A stretch of 52,580 nt of DNA from JAZDLR01 sp964540995 (GTDB lineage: Bacteria > Patescibacteriota > Patescibacteriia > UBA1558 > 2-01-FULL-52-15), in the NCBI GenBank assembly GCA_964540995.1, contig CAZIOU010000007.1:1-52580 (forward strand), written 5' to 3'. Made by a program: the position numbers and the translations under genes. A model generated the notes under the pieces. The model did no database searches, had not been told where the DNA came from, and saw nothing but the letters and a program-made list of their open reading frames with translations. Each line of letters begins with the position of its first letter. The first letter of the stretch is position 1. Below, one piece after another: positions 18,801 to 26,302 of this stretch.

Positions 18801-21800
18801 AAGCAGACGCGCCGCCAGTATTACTGAGAGTAGCGACCGTGGCCGGATTGATTGACCAGTCGTAATTGTAGTTAGCTGAATTCAAGTTAACACTACCGCA
18901 GCTGGCAATAGAATTGACAACTGGATAGGCAGCGAAATTGGCTGTTTGATTAGGCGCTACTTGGGCTGTGGCTGGGCGGATCTGAACGGCATCAGGTGTA
19001 CAATTCGAAGAACCAGTCTTGAATTTCCAAGAATAGCTTGATGGTGAATTGGGCGGATAATTTAGTTTGGACAATGAAGTATCATAGACTGATTTCACGC
19101 CGGAAATAGTCACACGATACCAACTACCAGCCGCCAATGGTTGTGTCGGCATGAGACGAACGGTGCGTGTCTGAGCGTCATAGCCTAGTTGAACAGCAGC
19201 CGTCGCACTAAACGAATCACAGTTGAAGTCCGAACATTGCTGTAAGCGTACATTGGACGCATCCAAAACCGTGGCGTTATTCATCGGCATATTGAAGCTG
19301 GCTGTAACCATGGAATTGGTACAAGCCGCCTGACAACTTGATCCTGGAGTGAAGCTAGTGACAAATGGATCACCTGCTTGGACAGTCAGGTTGGCCTGAC
19401 CAGCACTGACACCAAGTTGATTGGCAATGGTAGCAGAAATCGTGCTATTGCCTGTCTGATTCTGATCAGCACTAACCGTTAATTGATTACCAGTACTACT
19501 GAAGGTGGCCAGGCTGGCATTACTGGAGCTCCAACTCCATTGCAACGAAGCACTACGACAAATAGTGCACGACGACTCATCCAGTCCAGCCGAGCTGTAA
19601 CGACCTTCGGTACCAAGATAAATAGTTTGATTGGCCGGAGAGACGATCGAACGACTGACACGACAGAGGCTTTGCGCTGATTGCCTCGTACGGAAATACC
19701 ACTTCGTATTGCCGACTAACGAAGCATCTCCTTGGAAGCGACTACCGTCCTCGGCCAGGATAAATTTGGAATTACTATTGAGTTCAACTTCATACCAAGT
19801 GTTGGCTGATAATAAGGCGGCTGATTCAAAGGCAAAACCCTTGCTACCGGCCCAGCGTGAGAAGGTGCCTCCAATGATTGGTCCACAGGTTGCACTATCT
19901 AATGTATCAGCAGTATTGCATTGTCGTACCTGAACGCTGGCAGTAGCACCGGTGCCAAGACTACTAAAATCTATCGGGGCAGTGAAACGCGCCGAGATGA
20001 CGGTATCGACGGGTGCATTGGTGCTATTGAAATACGGTGAAGGCGATTGACCTTGAGCTGTGCATTGCCCTGGCTGACTAATGTCCAAACCAAATGGTCG
20101 CTCACCGGTAGTGAAGGTCCAAACATACGTACATTGGGGTCCTGAAGCGACGTTACAGCTGGTCTTACAGGTACCATCGCCGCAACACTGACTTCCGCTT
20201 GGACATTGATTGTTGTTGCTACAAGCACCGACTTCAAACGGTATACCACCACTAACTACATTGTTGCTGGTGGTTACTGTTACTCGGCCGCTGGTCGCAC
20301 CGGCCGGCACCTTGACTTGATTGATTTGTTGATTGGTCCAGTTACCGATGCTGGTGGCTGGCTTAGCATTGAAAAAATTGACCGTGCCGGCCGTTGAGCC
20401 GAGTCGTTCGCCGCTGACAGTAACGGCGGTATTAACTGGTCCTCTACTAGGATTCAGCAGACAGATACCTGGTCCAGCGGTGCCAGCAGTTTTGGTAAAA
20501 GCGACTTTATTACTCTCTGACTGATTGATAGCGGCGACCGCGATTTCGTAAGCACCAGGAGTAGCCAGTGCGTCGGCTGGTACTTTGACTACAATGTGTG
20601 AATCCGACCAGATACCAACCTGACAAGCTGGTGGGAAACTAACATCGCCGACGTAGGTATCGGGTCCTTTGATAAATTTGACGGTACCGAGACGACTACC
20701 GAAACCACTACCATAAATATGAATATATTCGGACGTCGCTCCGCTGGCTGGGCTGATACTCTCAATTCGCGGCTGTGAGCCTGTAGCAACGACAGTAAAG
20801 GCTAGCGGATTACTCTTCTGCGCTCCGACAGTAACAGTGACACCGATACTCGCTGGCTGAACATTGGGGACTTTGACCGTTGCCTGCGTAGCAGAAGTGA
20901 AGGTAGCGCTGTCACCAGCGATCGAGCCGAAATCGATGGAACGAGTAGCGCCGTTGAAATTGGTACCAATGATGGCAACCGTGTCACCGCGCACACCGCT
21001 CGACGGACTCAAAGAGCACAATCCTGGCCGCACCGTATCATTGATAGCCAGGTTGATACCGCTACTCTCTGCTGCACCAGCTTGAACCGTGACCGGGGCG
21101 TTGCCGTTGTTACCATTGCCAATAGCGGCCGGAATGGCGAAAATAATTTGCTTATCACTCCACCACACAGTCGAACAGGCTGCGGCCGGCGGTGTAGTGA
21201 TTTGATAATCGGTAGCATTGAAACTTAGGTGAACTGTACCTGAAGTTGAACCAAAATTGCGACCGGTGATAGTAATAAAGTTGCCGACTTCACCATTATC
21301 GGGAGTGATACGATCTATAACAGGACCTGTAGGATTGGTGGCAGCGCAAACGGAAGCCTGATAGCAACGATTATTGCTGCAACAATTGCTGGCACATTGG
21401 TTGTTTTGGCTGCAGGTGACTGAGAAATATTCACCGTTACTCTTGGTGCTGCCCACACTGACTCGGACATCACCGGAAATCGCCGGACCAGGTGTAGCTG
21501 CCGGCACTTTGATAGCGATGGTATCAGCTGCCCAGGAAATAATGTCACTAGCAGCTAGATTGAATCGTCCGCTGCTGCCTTCCATTTCAATAGCATCTTT
21601 GGTCGCTCCGAAATTCTTACCCGTAATCGTAACCGAGCTACCGACCGCTCCCGCTGTCGGTAACAAACAATTAATACTTGGCGTTGGGGTGGCAGAAATA
21701 CTAACGCTACCGCAAGCAGTGCCAGTGCAGGTTTTGGCGCCATTACTCACTTTAACAGCATAAGGGCCGGCTCCAACTTGAGGGACGGTGACCTTAATTT

Positions 21801-22431
21801 TATTATCGGTCCACTGTGGTTGACTATTGCATTGCACCATCTGACCATCGGCCGTGGTGGTACCGACGAAAGAAACTTTGCTACTAGCAGCATCAAAAGT
21901 ACCGAAGTTGTAACCAACAATGGTTAAGCTACTCCCCGTTCCAACGGTGCCAGGGTTAACCGAACAGATCTTGATCGAACCATCGCTCGGCGGTTTGCAG
22001 GCACTAGAACAAGTCGGACAGGCTCCTGGCCCAGGTCCAGGTCCTCCATTATCACCAGTTCCTCCAGGCCCGACAGCTTTCTGTACGTTGGTAATGATAA
22101 AGGTAGCAATAGCATAAGACGCAATGACCAGAACCAATCCAACGACAGCCGCGACGATCATTTTCTTGGCGTCTTCAATCTTGCCCTCGTCACCGCCAGA
22201 GGTCATCCAGATAAATCCGCCATACAATAAATAGAGCACCAAAAGAATACCCAAAAAGCCGATAGCAATCTGAACAATATTGCCAATCGTTGTTTTGACG
22301 TCTTGAGAAGCGAGATTAGCGAAGCTGGAGGGCAGATCGACCGAAACTTGAGCGTGAGTCACGATTGGAAATACAATAGCTCCTCCTAGGAGTGTCAGTA
22401 CGAAATGTAATGAGAGGCGTTTCCAATTCAT
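12859..22431 (-). CDS. Giant surface protein: pilin-like anchor, IPT/TIG, Ig-like and about 20 Cys-rich repeats
   Basis: 3190 residues, 9.6 kb, no internal stop. Order: signal peptide (1-27, cut likely after HA); two-helix type IV secretion pilin-like anchor (about 45-112, WMTSGGDEGKIEDAKK loop inside); six IPT/TIG domains starting near 157, 257, 370, 470, 554 and 654, with small Cys knots between some; Big_5/Ig-like domains (about 770-1540); a putative-Ig (He_PIG-like) domain (about 1540-1620); a PKD-like domain (about 1640-1720); the WY module (about 1760-1850) shared with the 10777 protein; a pseudopilin-like domain (about 1900-2040); about 20 repeats of the type CGDG...E.CDDG (about 2070-2930); and a C-terminal lectin-like stretch with NFDDSSWG. 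The repeats match the Myxococcus-type Cys-rich (DUF4215-like) family. Probably a disulfide-hardened fibre or adhesin. It starts 3 bases after its paralogue's stop. Domain names and borders are by eye. Confidence 0.85.
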   Translation of the reverse strand: MNWKRLSLHFVLTLLGGAIVFPIVTHAQVSVDLPSSFANLASQDVKTTIGNIVQIAIGFLGILLVLYLLYGGFIWMTSGGDEGKIEDAKKMIVAAVVGLVLVIASYAIATFIITNVQKAVGPGGTGDNGGPGPGPGACPTCSSACKPPSDGSIKICSVNPGTVGTGSSLTIVGYNFGTFDAASSKVSFVGTTTADGQMVQCNSQPQWTDNKIKVTVPQVGAGPYAVKVSNGAKTCTGTACGSVSISATPTPSINCLLPTAGAVGSSVTITGKNFGATKDAIEMEGSSGRFNLAASDIISWAADTIAIKVPAATPGPAISGDVRVSVGSTKSNGEYFSVTCSQNNQCASNCCSNNRCYQASVCAATNPTGPVIDRITPDNGEVGNFITITGRNFGSTSGTVHLSFNATDYQITTPPAAACSTVWWSDKQIIFAIPAAIGNGNNGNAPVTVQAGAAESSGINLAINDTVRPGLCSLSPSSGVRGDTVAIIGTNFNGATRSIDFGSIAGDSATFTSATQATVKVPNVQPASIGVTVTVGAQKSNPLAFTVVATGSQPRIESISPASGATSEYIHIYGSGFGSRLGTVKFIKGPDTYVGDVSFPPACQVGIWSDSHIVVKVPADALATPGAYEIAVAAINQSESNKVAFTKTAGTAGPGICLLNPSRGPVNTAVTVSGERLGSTAGTVNFFNAKPATSIGNWTNQQINQVKVPAGATSGRVTVTTSNNVVSGGIPFEVGACSNNNQCPSGSQCCGDGTCKTSCNVASGPQCTYVWTFTTGERPFGLDISQPGQCTAQGQSPSPYFNSTNAPVDTVISARFTAPIDFSSLGTGATASVQVRQCNTADTLDSATCGPIIGGTFSRWAGSKGFAFESAALLSANTWYEVELNSNSKFILAEDGSRFQGDASLVGNTKWYFRTRQSAQSLCRVSRSIVSPANQTIYLGTEGRYSSAGLDESSCTICRSASLQWSWSSSNASLATFSSTGNQLTVSADQNQTGNSTISATIANQLGVSAGQANLTVQAGDPFVTSFTPGSSCQAACTNSMVTASFNMPMNNATVLDASNVRLQQCSDFNCDSFSATAAVQLGYDAQTRTVRLMPTQPLAAGSWYRVTISGVKSVYDTSLSKLNYPPNSPSSYSWKFKTGSSNCTPDAVQIRPATAQVAPNQTANFAAYPVVNSIASCGSVNLNSANYNYDWSINPATVATLSNTGGASASAWAQQVGSATITASIQGSAATAGTAVLTVAGAGTTAGNRPPLTYTGHTPTNSPVCRNAQISASFSNRLLPLALATAQFFNVQCKVNNQVVACPPGVGRVQGNKVVYQFNDPKATWPGNAQVTVTINTGAQDIYFQTWTGSGQSWSFDTINDLCQTSYVTVDPPTYTFVTKNQSQDFLAQAYDKTGTPIAGATYEWTQKTGPIIQVPPLTGIDGAAQDNAISAKDKNGVDYAYVRAKGPNDADWKSGYARVAVEFCENPWTLQSGPYIDSEYDFAFNYCRDSIKPGSNDLPNLSAPVVRKGSGDLLKEHVFVVNLDRTAGGTVTVGDTAAAFESEPSTITSSVGSLVRFQIKAKDVDGDQFVLGPGSLPDGASFNPYSGVFVWSPTSAGTFNPSFILRQPPYADQIKTVTITVSATPGQSAAPQITMAIPSQGSSTQIQVGSDIDFAAITSDSSFQTYVWDFQDNGPTSNYQVLGSELRATHKFLQRGAHQVTVRVQGANGVWSQPAIVNVIVQGSTSFNWSSAHSLLGSLQQLFSTSVAWAQTATSGKSYDVVVVRVMKNLEHLTPLEWYRKYAPNPNGSPTATTVNGYPAIQDGTTTYVAAGNIYNGTVYTNIYLLSYNANAQESTKKLAQQIIKNWKFNYSQYQAGEDRDFSGGLSHCGATSDGTACTLDSDCSGQLKCPSILASLRRDVQRYTDIHSIARTLQEYAVSHKFCQNAPETACSSSSQCPRGGSCVGYYPSVASGSYVRGMSTSQWPSWQDAFRSTITRQPLPTDPINRFGDCGGASYDPTTCWDTTAQKFSCPANSPVYIYQVKGGSAYTLAASLETVARSVYSWPVENGNIKLTTSDICTGTPQGAFCGNGQVDQGEVCDGGFKLQCSVTSHNQATVGCKSDCSGWYDLSGWQCNGSCGDGQLDAPYEQCETNGSSLQGWSCTNGGTLSCGGQCQFRCSKGSAYVGQCGDGRVQLPEICDDGNQNGTYGHCNNSCTGYGDYCGDGVVSGTEECDTYAGLSNFSCANGAAVSCTSNCRHSCGLNIAVQGGACGNGIVDATNNEQCEPATYQQPSASVSSSLRQYACGETNARKHCSNDPTKVCNQDLECSGGTCQEVACQITGGWCGDGIKETPFETCDQGTGNTARCDNMTQSCSYCSTACRQLTLAKNYCGDGIINIGADSQIGTSDDLEKCDDGPNNGVNGFCDRSCQIPGTRQGSCGDGIAQWPWEICDEGTGTNGTPGHCAADCRGTVPLTTSCGNGQTEAGESCDDGPLNGQHNQCNSTCSGPTPAVCGNSFTEPAPYGNEQCDDGNVTNGDGCSSSCQTEGTSGGGAKMCGDNIVQKPNDAGVIEICDNGTNNGQAGKCWTDCTRLTNYCGDTKTTNPNDFGIAESCDQGPTNGTVVGGCNGSCTGTLTQICGDRKVTGTEQCDLCNSGNNYCNASGTQVNNCDQASCMIQPAGIACGNSVREGTEACDFGCPATFQHICFSSSADAIAGNGWCRDNCATNCGDGFWSAAFANPGDVCDQGYGVNGMAIGNCNAMCSGYVKYNCGDGVVTPSTAEVCDDGVANNGKPGYCGPGLTQPVEKNGVEEGCTSCTDVSCGDGKVSQSCNTAIASVGKEVCDPGNPATPNCNKWCSGVCGNKIKDPGEACDDPNGQNGQPGKCSINCTGQTKYCGDGTKDSPNDSGQYEFCDSGVNNGRSGYCNTTCTATLAAVCHDGITSPGEACDYEGFTALRSCNTGYSIQSGGVQGNYCNNCQFENISSCVAYGLNIKGQYGIVGYINNKLVLANACSENIDGGNPGITDSQGLTYPDASVVDPVGINACSDKHNIPYTNATVNLGTGIIRGYNSINSGNEVIGKNVVAFKAESNASDANSLRAVVASFISKRNTAVYSLAPGPANSWKCVSEDSPLIAAQGTLQWWDVNFDDSSWGLPKVWSGAADTMCQVQAGYNAQYLSATNPWVWADGSAGQCKNMQTLFCRLTYWGN
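22131..22431 (-). repeat. Duplicated pilin-anchor segment, copy in the giant gene
   Basis: The first 300 coding bases of the giant gene closely match 23658-23958 in the upstream paralogue at DNA level. The mature first 28 residues after the signal peptide are identical. The match fades after the second membrane helix, showing that the anchor was duplicated and joined to different outer domains. Confidence 0.75.
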
Positions 22432-22434
22432 AGA

Positions 22435-23958
22435 TTATTCAGCGCTGGTACAATTAGCTCCGGTACAACCTGGTTGTGGATTTCGACAACCGCAGCTGCC
22501 ATCAGCAGCATTGCAGCTGCACGGGCTATAGCAATTCTGGGCTGTATCTCGCACAGCTGAAGTAACAGCGAGAGAATACTGTTGCAAAGCATCCAAAGGA
22601 TAGTGTTGGATAGAAACTTTGGTTTTGCCATTGGTCGTGTTGCTGTCTAACCAATAGCCAGCTCCGTTTAATTTGATGGCCGAGCTATTGATAGTATTAA
22701 GTGACATTGGTTTGCTGAAGGTCACCGAGAAGGCACTATTGGGATCGACGCCAGTCTGACCTTGGGTAGGCGTTTGGGAAATAATCACCGGTGGCGTCAG
22801 ATCCAAATTATTATTGGTAGTGAAATCCCAGGTATAATCAGCTGCTAAGGTGTTGCCGGCCATATCGGCTACACGATTCTTGACTAAGCCAGCAAATTGA
22901 CTCGAAGCTTCGAAACAGTAGACTTTGGAACCACAAGAGTTCTGCCCACATTCAACATCCGTGCGGAACTCAACGGTTTTATATTGATTGCTGACAGAAT
23001 AAACTCCGGTAACCGCCCCCGTTGCTCCTTGCTTGGTGACGGTGAGAGCTGCCGGGTTACCGCCGACAATTGAAGCTGGATCTACTGCTTCGGAGAAATT
23101 AACTGCCACGATGGTATTGCGATCGACGGTACCGACTGGGATAACCGATACTACTTCGGGCGCTGTCGTATCAGTGGCAGTACCGACCATGAAATTCCAA
23201 CGATATCCCAAGGGTAAAGCGTCGGAACCGTTAGCTTTCTTAATATTTTGTAAGCTGACCTGATATTGTTGCTCAATACTGGGCGAGCCTAATAAATTGT
23301 TGGGTGAGAGGGTAAAGGTGAGATTATCGGTGGACGCAGTTACGACCACATCGGCTGCCGTCAAAGCACTACCACCAGCACTCATATTTTTGACTTGTAC
23401 CGTCGAAGCAGTGATGGTGTCTGGCTTCATCGCTTCTTTGAAAGTAATGATGATACGACTGTTACGCGGTACGTTGCGCGCGTTGGAAGCTGGGAAATGG
23501 TTTTCGATCACGCCACCGCCAATAGCGATACAGCCAGGGCAACCACCGTCATCTCCGCCTCCTCCACCATTACCGCCACCGCCAGAGCCTACTCCTTTGG
23601 TTAAACTGTTGATGATAAAGGTTGTAATACTAAAGGCAGCTAATACGATCAATAAACCTACCACAGCAGCAATAATCATCTGCTTGGCTTGCTCAATTTT
23701 CTTCTCATCACCACCAGAGGTCATCCAGAGGAATCCGCCGTAGAGCATATACAGCACAATCAAGATACCAAGAAAACCGATAACCATCTGTACGATGTTA
23801 CCGATCGTCGTCTTGACGTCTTGGGAGGCGAGATTGGCGAAGCTCGACGGTAGATCGACCGAAACTTGAGCGTGAGAAATCAAAGGTAAACAAAAAATAA
23901 CCGCAGCCATTAGCCACAGCCAACGGTTCTTAGCGGTTATTTTTGACAAAAAGTGCAT
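22435..23958 (-). CDS. Pilin-anchored surface protein with three Big_5/Ig-like domains
   Basis: 507 residues. Its N-terminus is nearly identical to that of the giant protein: signal peptide, then SVDLPSSFANLASQDVKTTI and a two-helix pilin-like anchor (to about residue 120). After a Gly-rich linker come three SbsA/Big_5-like domains, recognisable by TFKEAMKPDTI, NFSEAVDPASI and TFSKPMSLNTI. The C-terminus is Cys-rich (CYSPCSCNAADGSCGC). It looks like a short form of the neighbouring giant. The gene is 24 bases downstream of yqeY and 3 bases upstream of the giant start, so all may be one transcript. Role: probably a surface subunit paired with the giant. Confidence 0.82.
   Translation of the reverse strand: MHFLSKITAKNRWLWLMAAVIFCLPLISHAQVSVDLPSSFANLASQDVKTTIGNIVQMVIGFLGILIVLYMLYGGFLWMTSGGDEKKIEQAKQMIIAAVVGLLIVLAAFSITTFIINSLTKGVGSGGGGNGGGGGDDGGCPGCIAIGGGVIENHFPASNARNVPRNSRIIITFKEAMKPDTITASTVQVKNMSAGGSALTAADVVVTASTDNLTFTLSPNNLLGSPSIEQQYQVSLQNIKKANGSDALPLGYRWNFMVGTATDTTAPEVVSVIPVGTVDRNTIVAVNFSEAVDPASIVGGNPAALTVTKQGATGAVTGVYSVSNQYKTVEFRTDVECGQNSCGSKVYCFEASSQFAGLVKNRVADMAGNTLAADYTWDFTTNNNLDLTPPVIISQTPTQGQTGVDPNSAFSVTFSKPMSLNTINSSAIKLNGAGYWLDSNTTNGKTKVSIQHYPLDALQQYSLAVTSAVRDTAQNCYSPCSCNAADGSCGCRNPQPGCTGANCTSAE
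23658..23958 (-). repeat. Duplicated pilin-anchor segment, copy in the 507-residue gene
   Basis: Partner of the segment at 22131-22431. Differences are mostly third-base and conservative changes in the membrane helices. Confidence 0.75.
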
Positions 23959-23982
23959 GGGTTACTTTTTGTTTAGTTTTAG

Positions 23983-24441
23983 TTATGTATTTTTGTTCAC
24001 AAACGCCTGTAATAATTCTCGTACGGTAGTTCCGTCAGCCCGATTGGCTATTTTCTTCATGACCACTCCCATCAAACGACCGAAGTCATAGGGCGGGGTC
24101 ATACCGGCTTCAGCTACTGCTTCAGTGATCAGCTGATTAATGGCTGCTTCAGCTAATTGCGGTGGCATGTAGGTCTGCAGTAGATCAGCTTCTGCTTGCT
24201 CTTTGGCTGCTAGTTCTGGTCTGCCGCCTTGAGTAAAGGCAGTGATAGCATCGCGTCGTTTCTTGATCTCTTTGCTGATAACGGCCATCGACTCTGCGTC
24301 ACTCAAATCCTCTACCAGACGGAGGTCTTTGGCGCGTGCCATCAGCGCACTACGTAAGAAGCGTAAGGCTTCTAAACGGACAGGGTCGCCTGCCTTCTGG
24401 GCTGCGACCACATCCTGCTGCACTTGCGAATAGATTGACAT
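23983..24441 (-). CDS. yqeY: GatB/YqeY domain-containing protein
   Basis: 152 residues from the ATG at 24441 (MSIYSQVQQDV). A reading from 24498 would overlap rpsU and adds a non-conserved basic stretch, so I reject it. The whole protein is the helical YqeY fold related to the tail of GatB: EIKKRRDAI and QLITEAVAEAG are family features, ending in VRELLQAFVNK. The family is linked to tRNA-dependent amidation and tRNA binding, but the exact role of the free form is unsettled. It follows rpsU by 4 bases, a common pairing. Confidence 0.9.
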   Translation of the reverse strand: MSIYSQVQQDVVAAQKAGDPVRLEALRFLRSALMARAKDLRLVEDLSDAESMAVISKEIKKRRDAITAFTQGGRPELAAKEQAEADLLQTYMPPQLAEAAINQLITEAVAEAGMTPPYDFGRLMGVVMKKIANRADGTTVRELLQAFVNKNT

Positions 24442-24445
24442 GGTT

Positions 24446-24697
24446 TTATCTTCGTCCAAATTTTTTCTTCTTTTCCAGCGTCTCGTCCAAGCGGCCAATA
24501 CGTTTCAAATAGTCGCGTTTCTGCTTGGTATCTTCCCGTCGCAGAGCGCTTTCTTTGAGTTCACGCTTGGTCTTGGGCTTCTGGTGAAAGCGAATCTTTT
24601 TGGCTTGCAGAATTTTACCGCTCTGGATGGTTTTGCGGGTAAATCGTCGTAACAAACTCTCAAATGATTCTCCGTCTTTACGTTTCACTTCCAACAT
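24446..24697 (-). CDS. rpsU: Small ribosomal subunit protein bS21
   Basis: 83 residues, rich in Lys/Arg. The N-terminal core LEVKRKDGESFESLLRRFTR matches bS21, which helps mRNA base-pair with the 16S 3' end. The C-terminal basic tail is longer than in E. coli (71 residues). It is one of few housekeeping genes here with an SD (GAGGTGA, about 5 bases before the ATG) and it has a strong promoter. yqeY follows at 4 bases, and the surface genes may be read from this promoter too. Confidence 0.93.
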   Translation of the reverse strand: MLEVKRKDGESFESLLRRFTRKTIQSGKILQAKKIRFHQKPKTKRELKESALRREDTKQKRDYLKRIGRLDETLEKKKKFGRR

Positions 24698-24734
24698 GAA
24701 GTCACCTCTCTTTCTATACTAATTTATTAATTAG

Positions 24735-24763
24735 ATTATAGCCTAGTAATAACAAATCCGCAA
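24735..24763 (-). promoter_or_regulatory. Promoter of rpsU-yqeY
   Basis: TTGCGG (24758-24763), 17-base spacer, TATAAT (24735-24740) on the minus strand. The leader is about 30 bases and carries the SD. No terminator is visible between here and the giant gene. Confidence 0.6.
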
Positions 24764-25038
24764 GATAAAGTCAACTGCTAGGCATTAGGGATTAGGTTGT
24801 AGGCGTTAGCACAGAAACGCTCGATACTTCACATTTGCACTCGAGCTACTTGGAGACTTTAAGGGGTCGGGCCTGCCCGACTGCGAAGCGCAGCGAGGCA
24901 GGCGGGGTGAGGGGTTGAATAAATACGCACCCCAGCAGACTGGGTAAGCTCTAAATTCGAAACACTAAACTCTAAAAAATCCTTGTTTAAATTCAAAACT
25001 ACTACACTCAATGTTGCATTAGAAAATGAAAATTAAAA
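24764..25038. other. Intergenic stretch without a gene
   Basis: Between the rpsU promoter and the 25083 gene's terminator. It holds short runs of the type TAGGCATTAGGGATTAGG, one REP-like palindrome (24871-24903) and otherwise AT-rich sequence. I see no open frame with a start signal and no RNA gene. Confidence 0.6.
24871..24903. repeat. REP-like palindrome, copy A
   Basis: Nested symmetric element: arms GCCTGCC/GGCAGGC, inner stem CTGCG/CGCAG around AAG, with CGA on both sides. It differs from copy B at 36371-36403 by one base. A GGGGTGAGG motif follows both copies. Confidence 0.75.
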
Positions 25039-25069
25039 AAGAGGTTATTCCGCTTGGGAATAACCTCTT
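25039..25069 (-). terminator. Terminator of the 25083-25451 gene
   Basis: Perfect 13-bp stem (AAGAGGTTATTCC with its complement) around a 5-base loop. On the minus strand it is followed by a run of T. Confidence 0.85.
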
Positions 25070-25082
25070 GCACGCTACGAAT

Positions 25083-25451
25083 TCAAACTCCTAATACGGG
25101 CGTTGCAGACAGCGCGAAGTTCAGCTGCAACTCATTGATCCGGCACCAGCCTGACAGATAGTCTTGAAGTGAGCCAAGATTATCTTCATGAATGGTCATT
25201 GATAAAGTGGGCGATTGCGGGCGTACATGGTTTACAATCCCCGACTCTAAGTCAGTCACAATCTGACAGATAAGTAGCTCAACTTGACTTCCGGGAAATT
25301 TCAGTCGTAACTCTGAACGCAGGTTTTCTAACCCAGCTTGAGGCGGCAATTGAATCCACAGCGTTACAACTCCCGGTTGGCGCGTCACGCTTACGACTGG
25401 CAGATCTGACACTTGAGGTGTCACTTCATCTGGTACTGAGGCGTCTGACAT
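25083..25451 (-). CDS. Small orphan protein, member of a local paralogous family
   Basis: 122 residues, soluble, no signal. The N-terminal 25 residues are Pro/Val-rich. Then come strand-like VVTLWIQLP, a helix, a long strand region, and the ending SMTIHEDNLGSLQDYLSG then LQLNFALS. This last part follows the same strand-helix-strand pattern as the three proteins at 34737-35868 (for example VPSDKLLQTCLKLKD then LNFEIELDDC). The similarity is weak but ordered; I infer a shared fold, not a function. It is monocistronic, with a TTGACA promoter, SD AAGGAG 9 bases before the ATG, and a strong terminator. Confidence 0.75.
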   Translation of the reverse strand: MSDASVPDEVTPQVSDLPVVSVTRQPGVVTLWIQLPPQAGLENLRSELRLKFPGSQVELLICQIVTDLESGIVNHVRPQSPTLSMTIHEDNLGSLQDYLSGWCRINELQLNFALSATPVLGV

Positions 25452-25505
25452 AGAAGTAGCTCCTTGGTTTGGGAAAGAACAGCCTGCCTTGAGGTTACTC
25501 GGGCT

Positions 25506-25534
25506 ATCCTAACGAATGAATGCTACAGTGTCAA
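25506..25534 (-). promoter_or_regulatory. Promoter of the 25083-25451 gene
   Basis: TTGACA (25529-25534), 17-base spacer ending ATTCGT, TAGGAT (25506-25511). The -35 box continues directly from the T-tract of the preceding terminator. Nearly the same spacer end and -10 box occur at 26303-26331. Confidence 0.7.
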
Positions 25535-25539
25535 AAAGA

Positions 25540-25570
25540 AGAGGCCGCACCCGCGCTGGGCACGACCTCT
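25540..25570 (-). terminator. Terminator of the 25600-26250 gene
   Basis: 13-bp stem with some G-T pairs (AGAGGCCGCACCC arm on the plus strand), 5-base loop, T-rich tail TTCTTTTT on the minus strand that runs into TTGACA of the next promoter. Confidence 0.8.
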
Positions 25571-25599
25571 TATATACGCGTGCGATTCCGACAACCCGC

Positions 25600-26250
25600 T
25601 TAGGCGTAGAACCGGACTTTTCTCAGCTTCAACTGCGTCCGTTCAAACACTGGCCGCATAAATCCTTCGACTAGCTGACGGAACTTCGTCTGCTGCGCTT
25701 CATCCAGCGGGTTGTAGAACTTGGCCAACTCCCGGCTGTTATGCTCGTCGAACTCATAGAGCTGGCGCTGGACGTAGGTCTGCGGATCGTCGCCACTCAG
25801 TTCATGAATCAGAATGTTCCAAGTGGCGAGGTCGGTATCAGCCGGCAGATCCCACTCGATCGAGTACTTCAGATCGCGAACTTTCGGGTTGTCGGTGATT
25901 GGACTCAACTTCATAGTGACACGTTGATCCCAACCGGCCAGAGAGACCCACCGATTCTTTTGCTTGTCGAGTCGCGGATCCCAGCGCCACCAGCCCTTCC
26001 AGCTATCCAGATTGACTTCAGCTACTGTCTGTGAGGGAATCGAAATCCTGACAGAACGACCAAGAACCGGCTGAACGACGGCCAGAGCACAGAAAATCAT
26101 CGGAGCCATCATTATCAGGCCGGCGACACATCCAGTAATCATCACATCGAAGCGCTTGAGCCAACGACGACTGTGCGGAATTATAAGAATTAACAGACAA
26201 ATTCCCGCGTAGCTCGGCAGCCAAACGTCAATAAATTGAACCACGTTCAT
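25600..26250 (-). CDS. Small membrane protein with soluble C-terminal domain, unknown
   Basis: 216 residues from the ATG at 26250, which has SD AAGGAG 6 bases upstream. A longer reading to 26751 crosses a terminator, a promoter and another gene, so I reject it. Two membrane helices (about 12-28 and 38-62) precede a soluble domain with many Trp and charged residues (SWKGWWRWDPRLDKQ) ending in a helical segment with LVEGFMRPVFERTQLKLRKV. The end loosely recalls SPFH/band-7 proteins, but I would not assign it. It is monocistronic, between two similar small-gene units. Confidence 0.75.
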   Translation of the reverse strand: MNVVQFIDVWLPSYAGICLLILIIPHSRRWLKRFDVMITGCVAGLIMMAPMIFCALAVVQPVLGRSVRISIPSQTVAEVNLDSWKGWWRWDPRLDKQKNRWVSLAGWDQRVTMKLSPITDNPKVRDLKYSIEWDLPADTDLATWNILIHELSGDDPQTYVQRQLYEFDEHNSRELAKFYNPLDEAQQTKFRQLVEGFMRPVFERTQLKLRKVRFYA

Positions 26251-26302
26251 TGTTCTCTCCTTGTTTGAGACAGGACAGAAGCCACTCTGGCTTATCACAG
26301 CC

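Noticed and set aside
24442..24498. Longer YqeY start overlapping rpsU
   Set aside because: The added residues are basic and not conserved. MSIYSQVQQ is the normal family start.
25600..26250. SPFH/band-7 assignment for the 216-residue protein
   Set aside because: Only the last helix suggests it; key SPFH strands are not evident.
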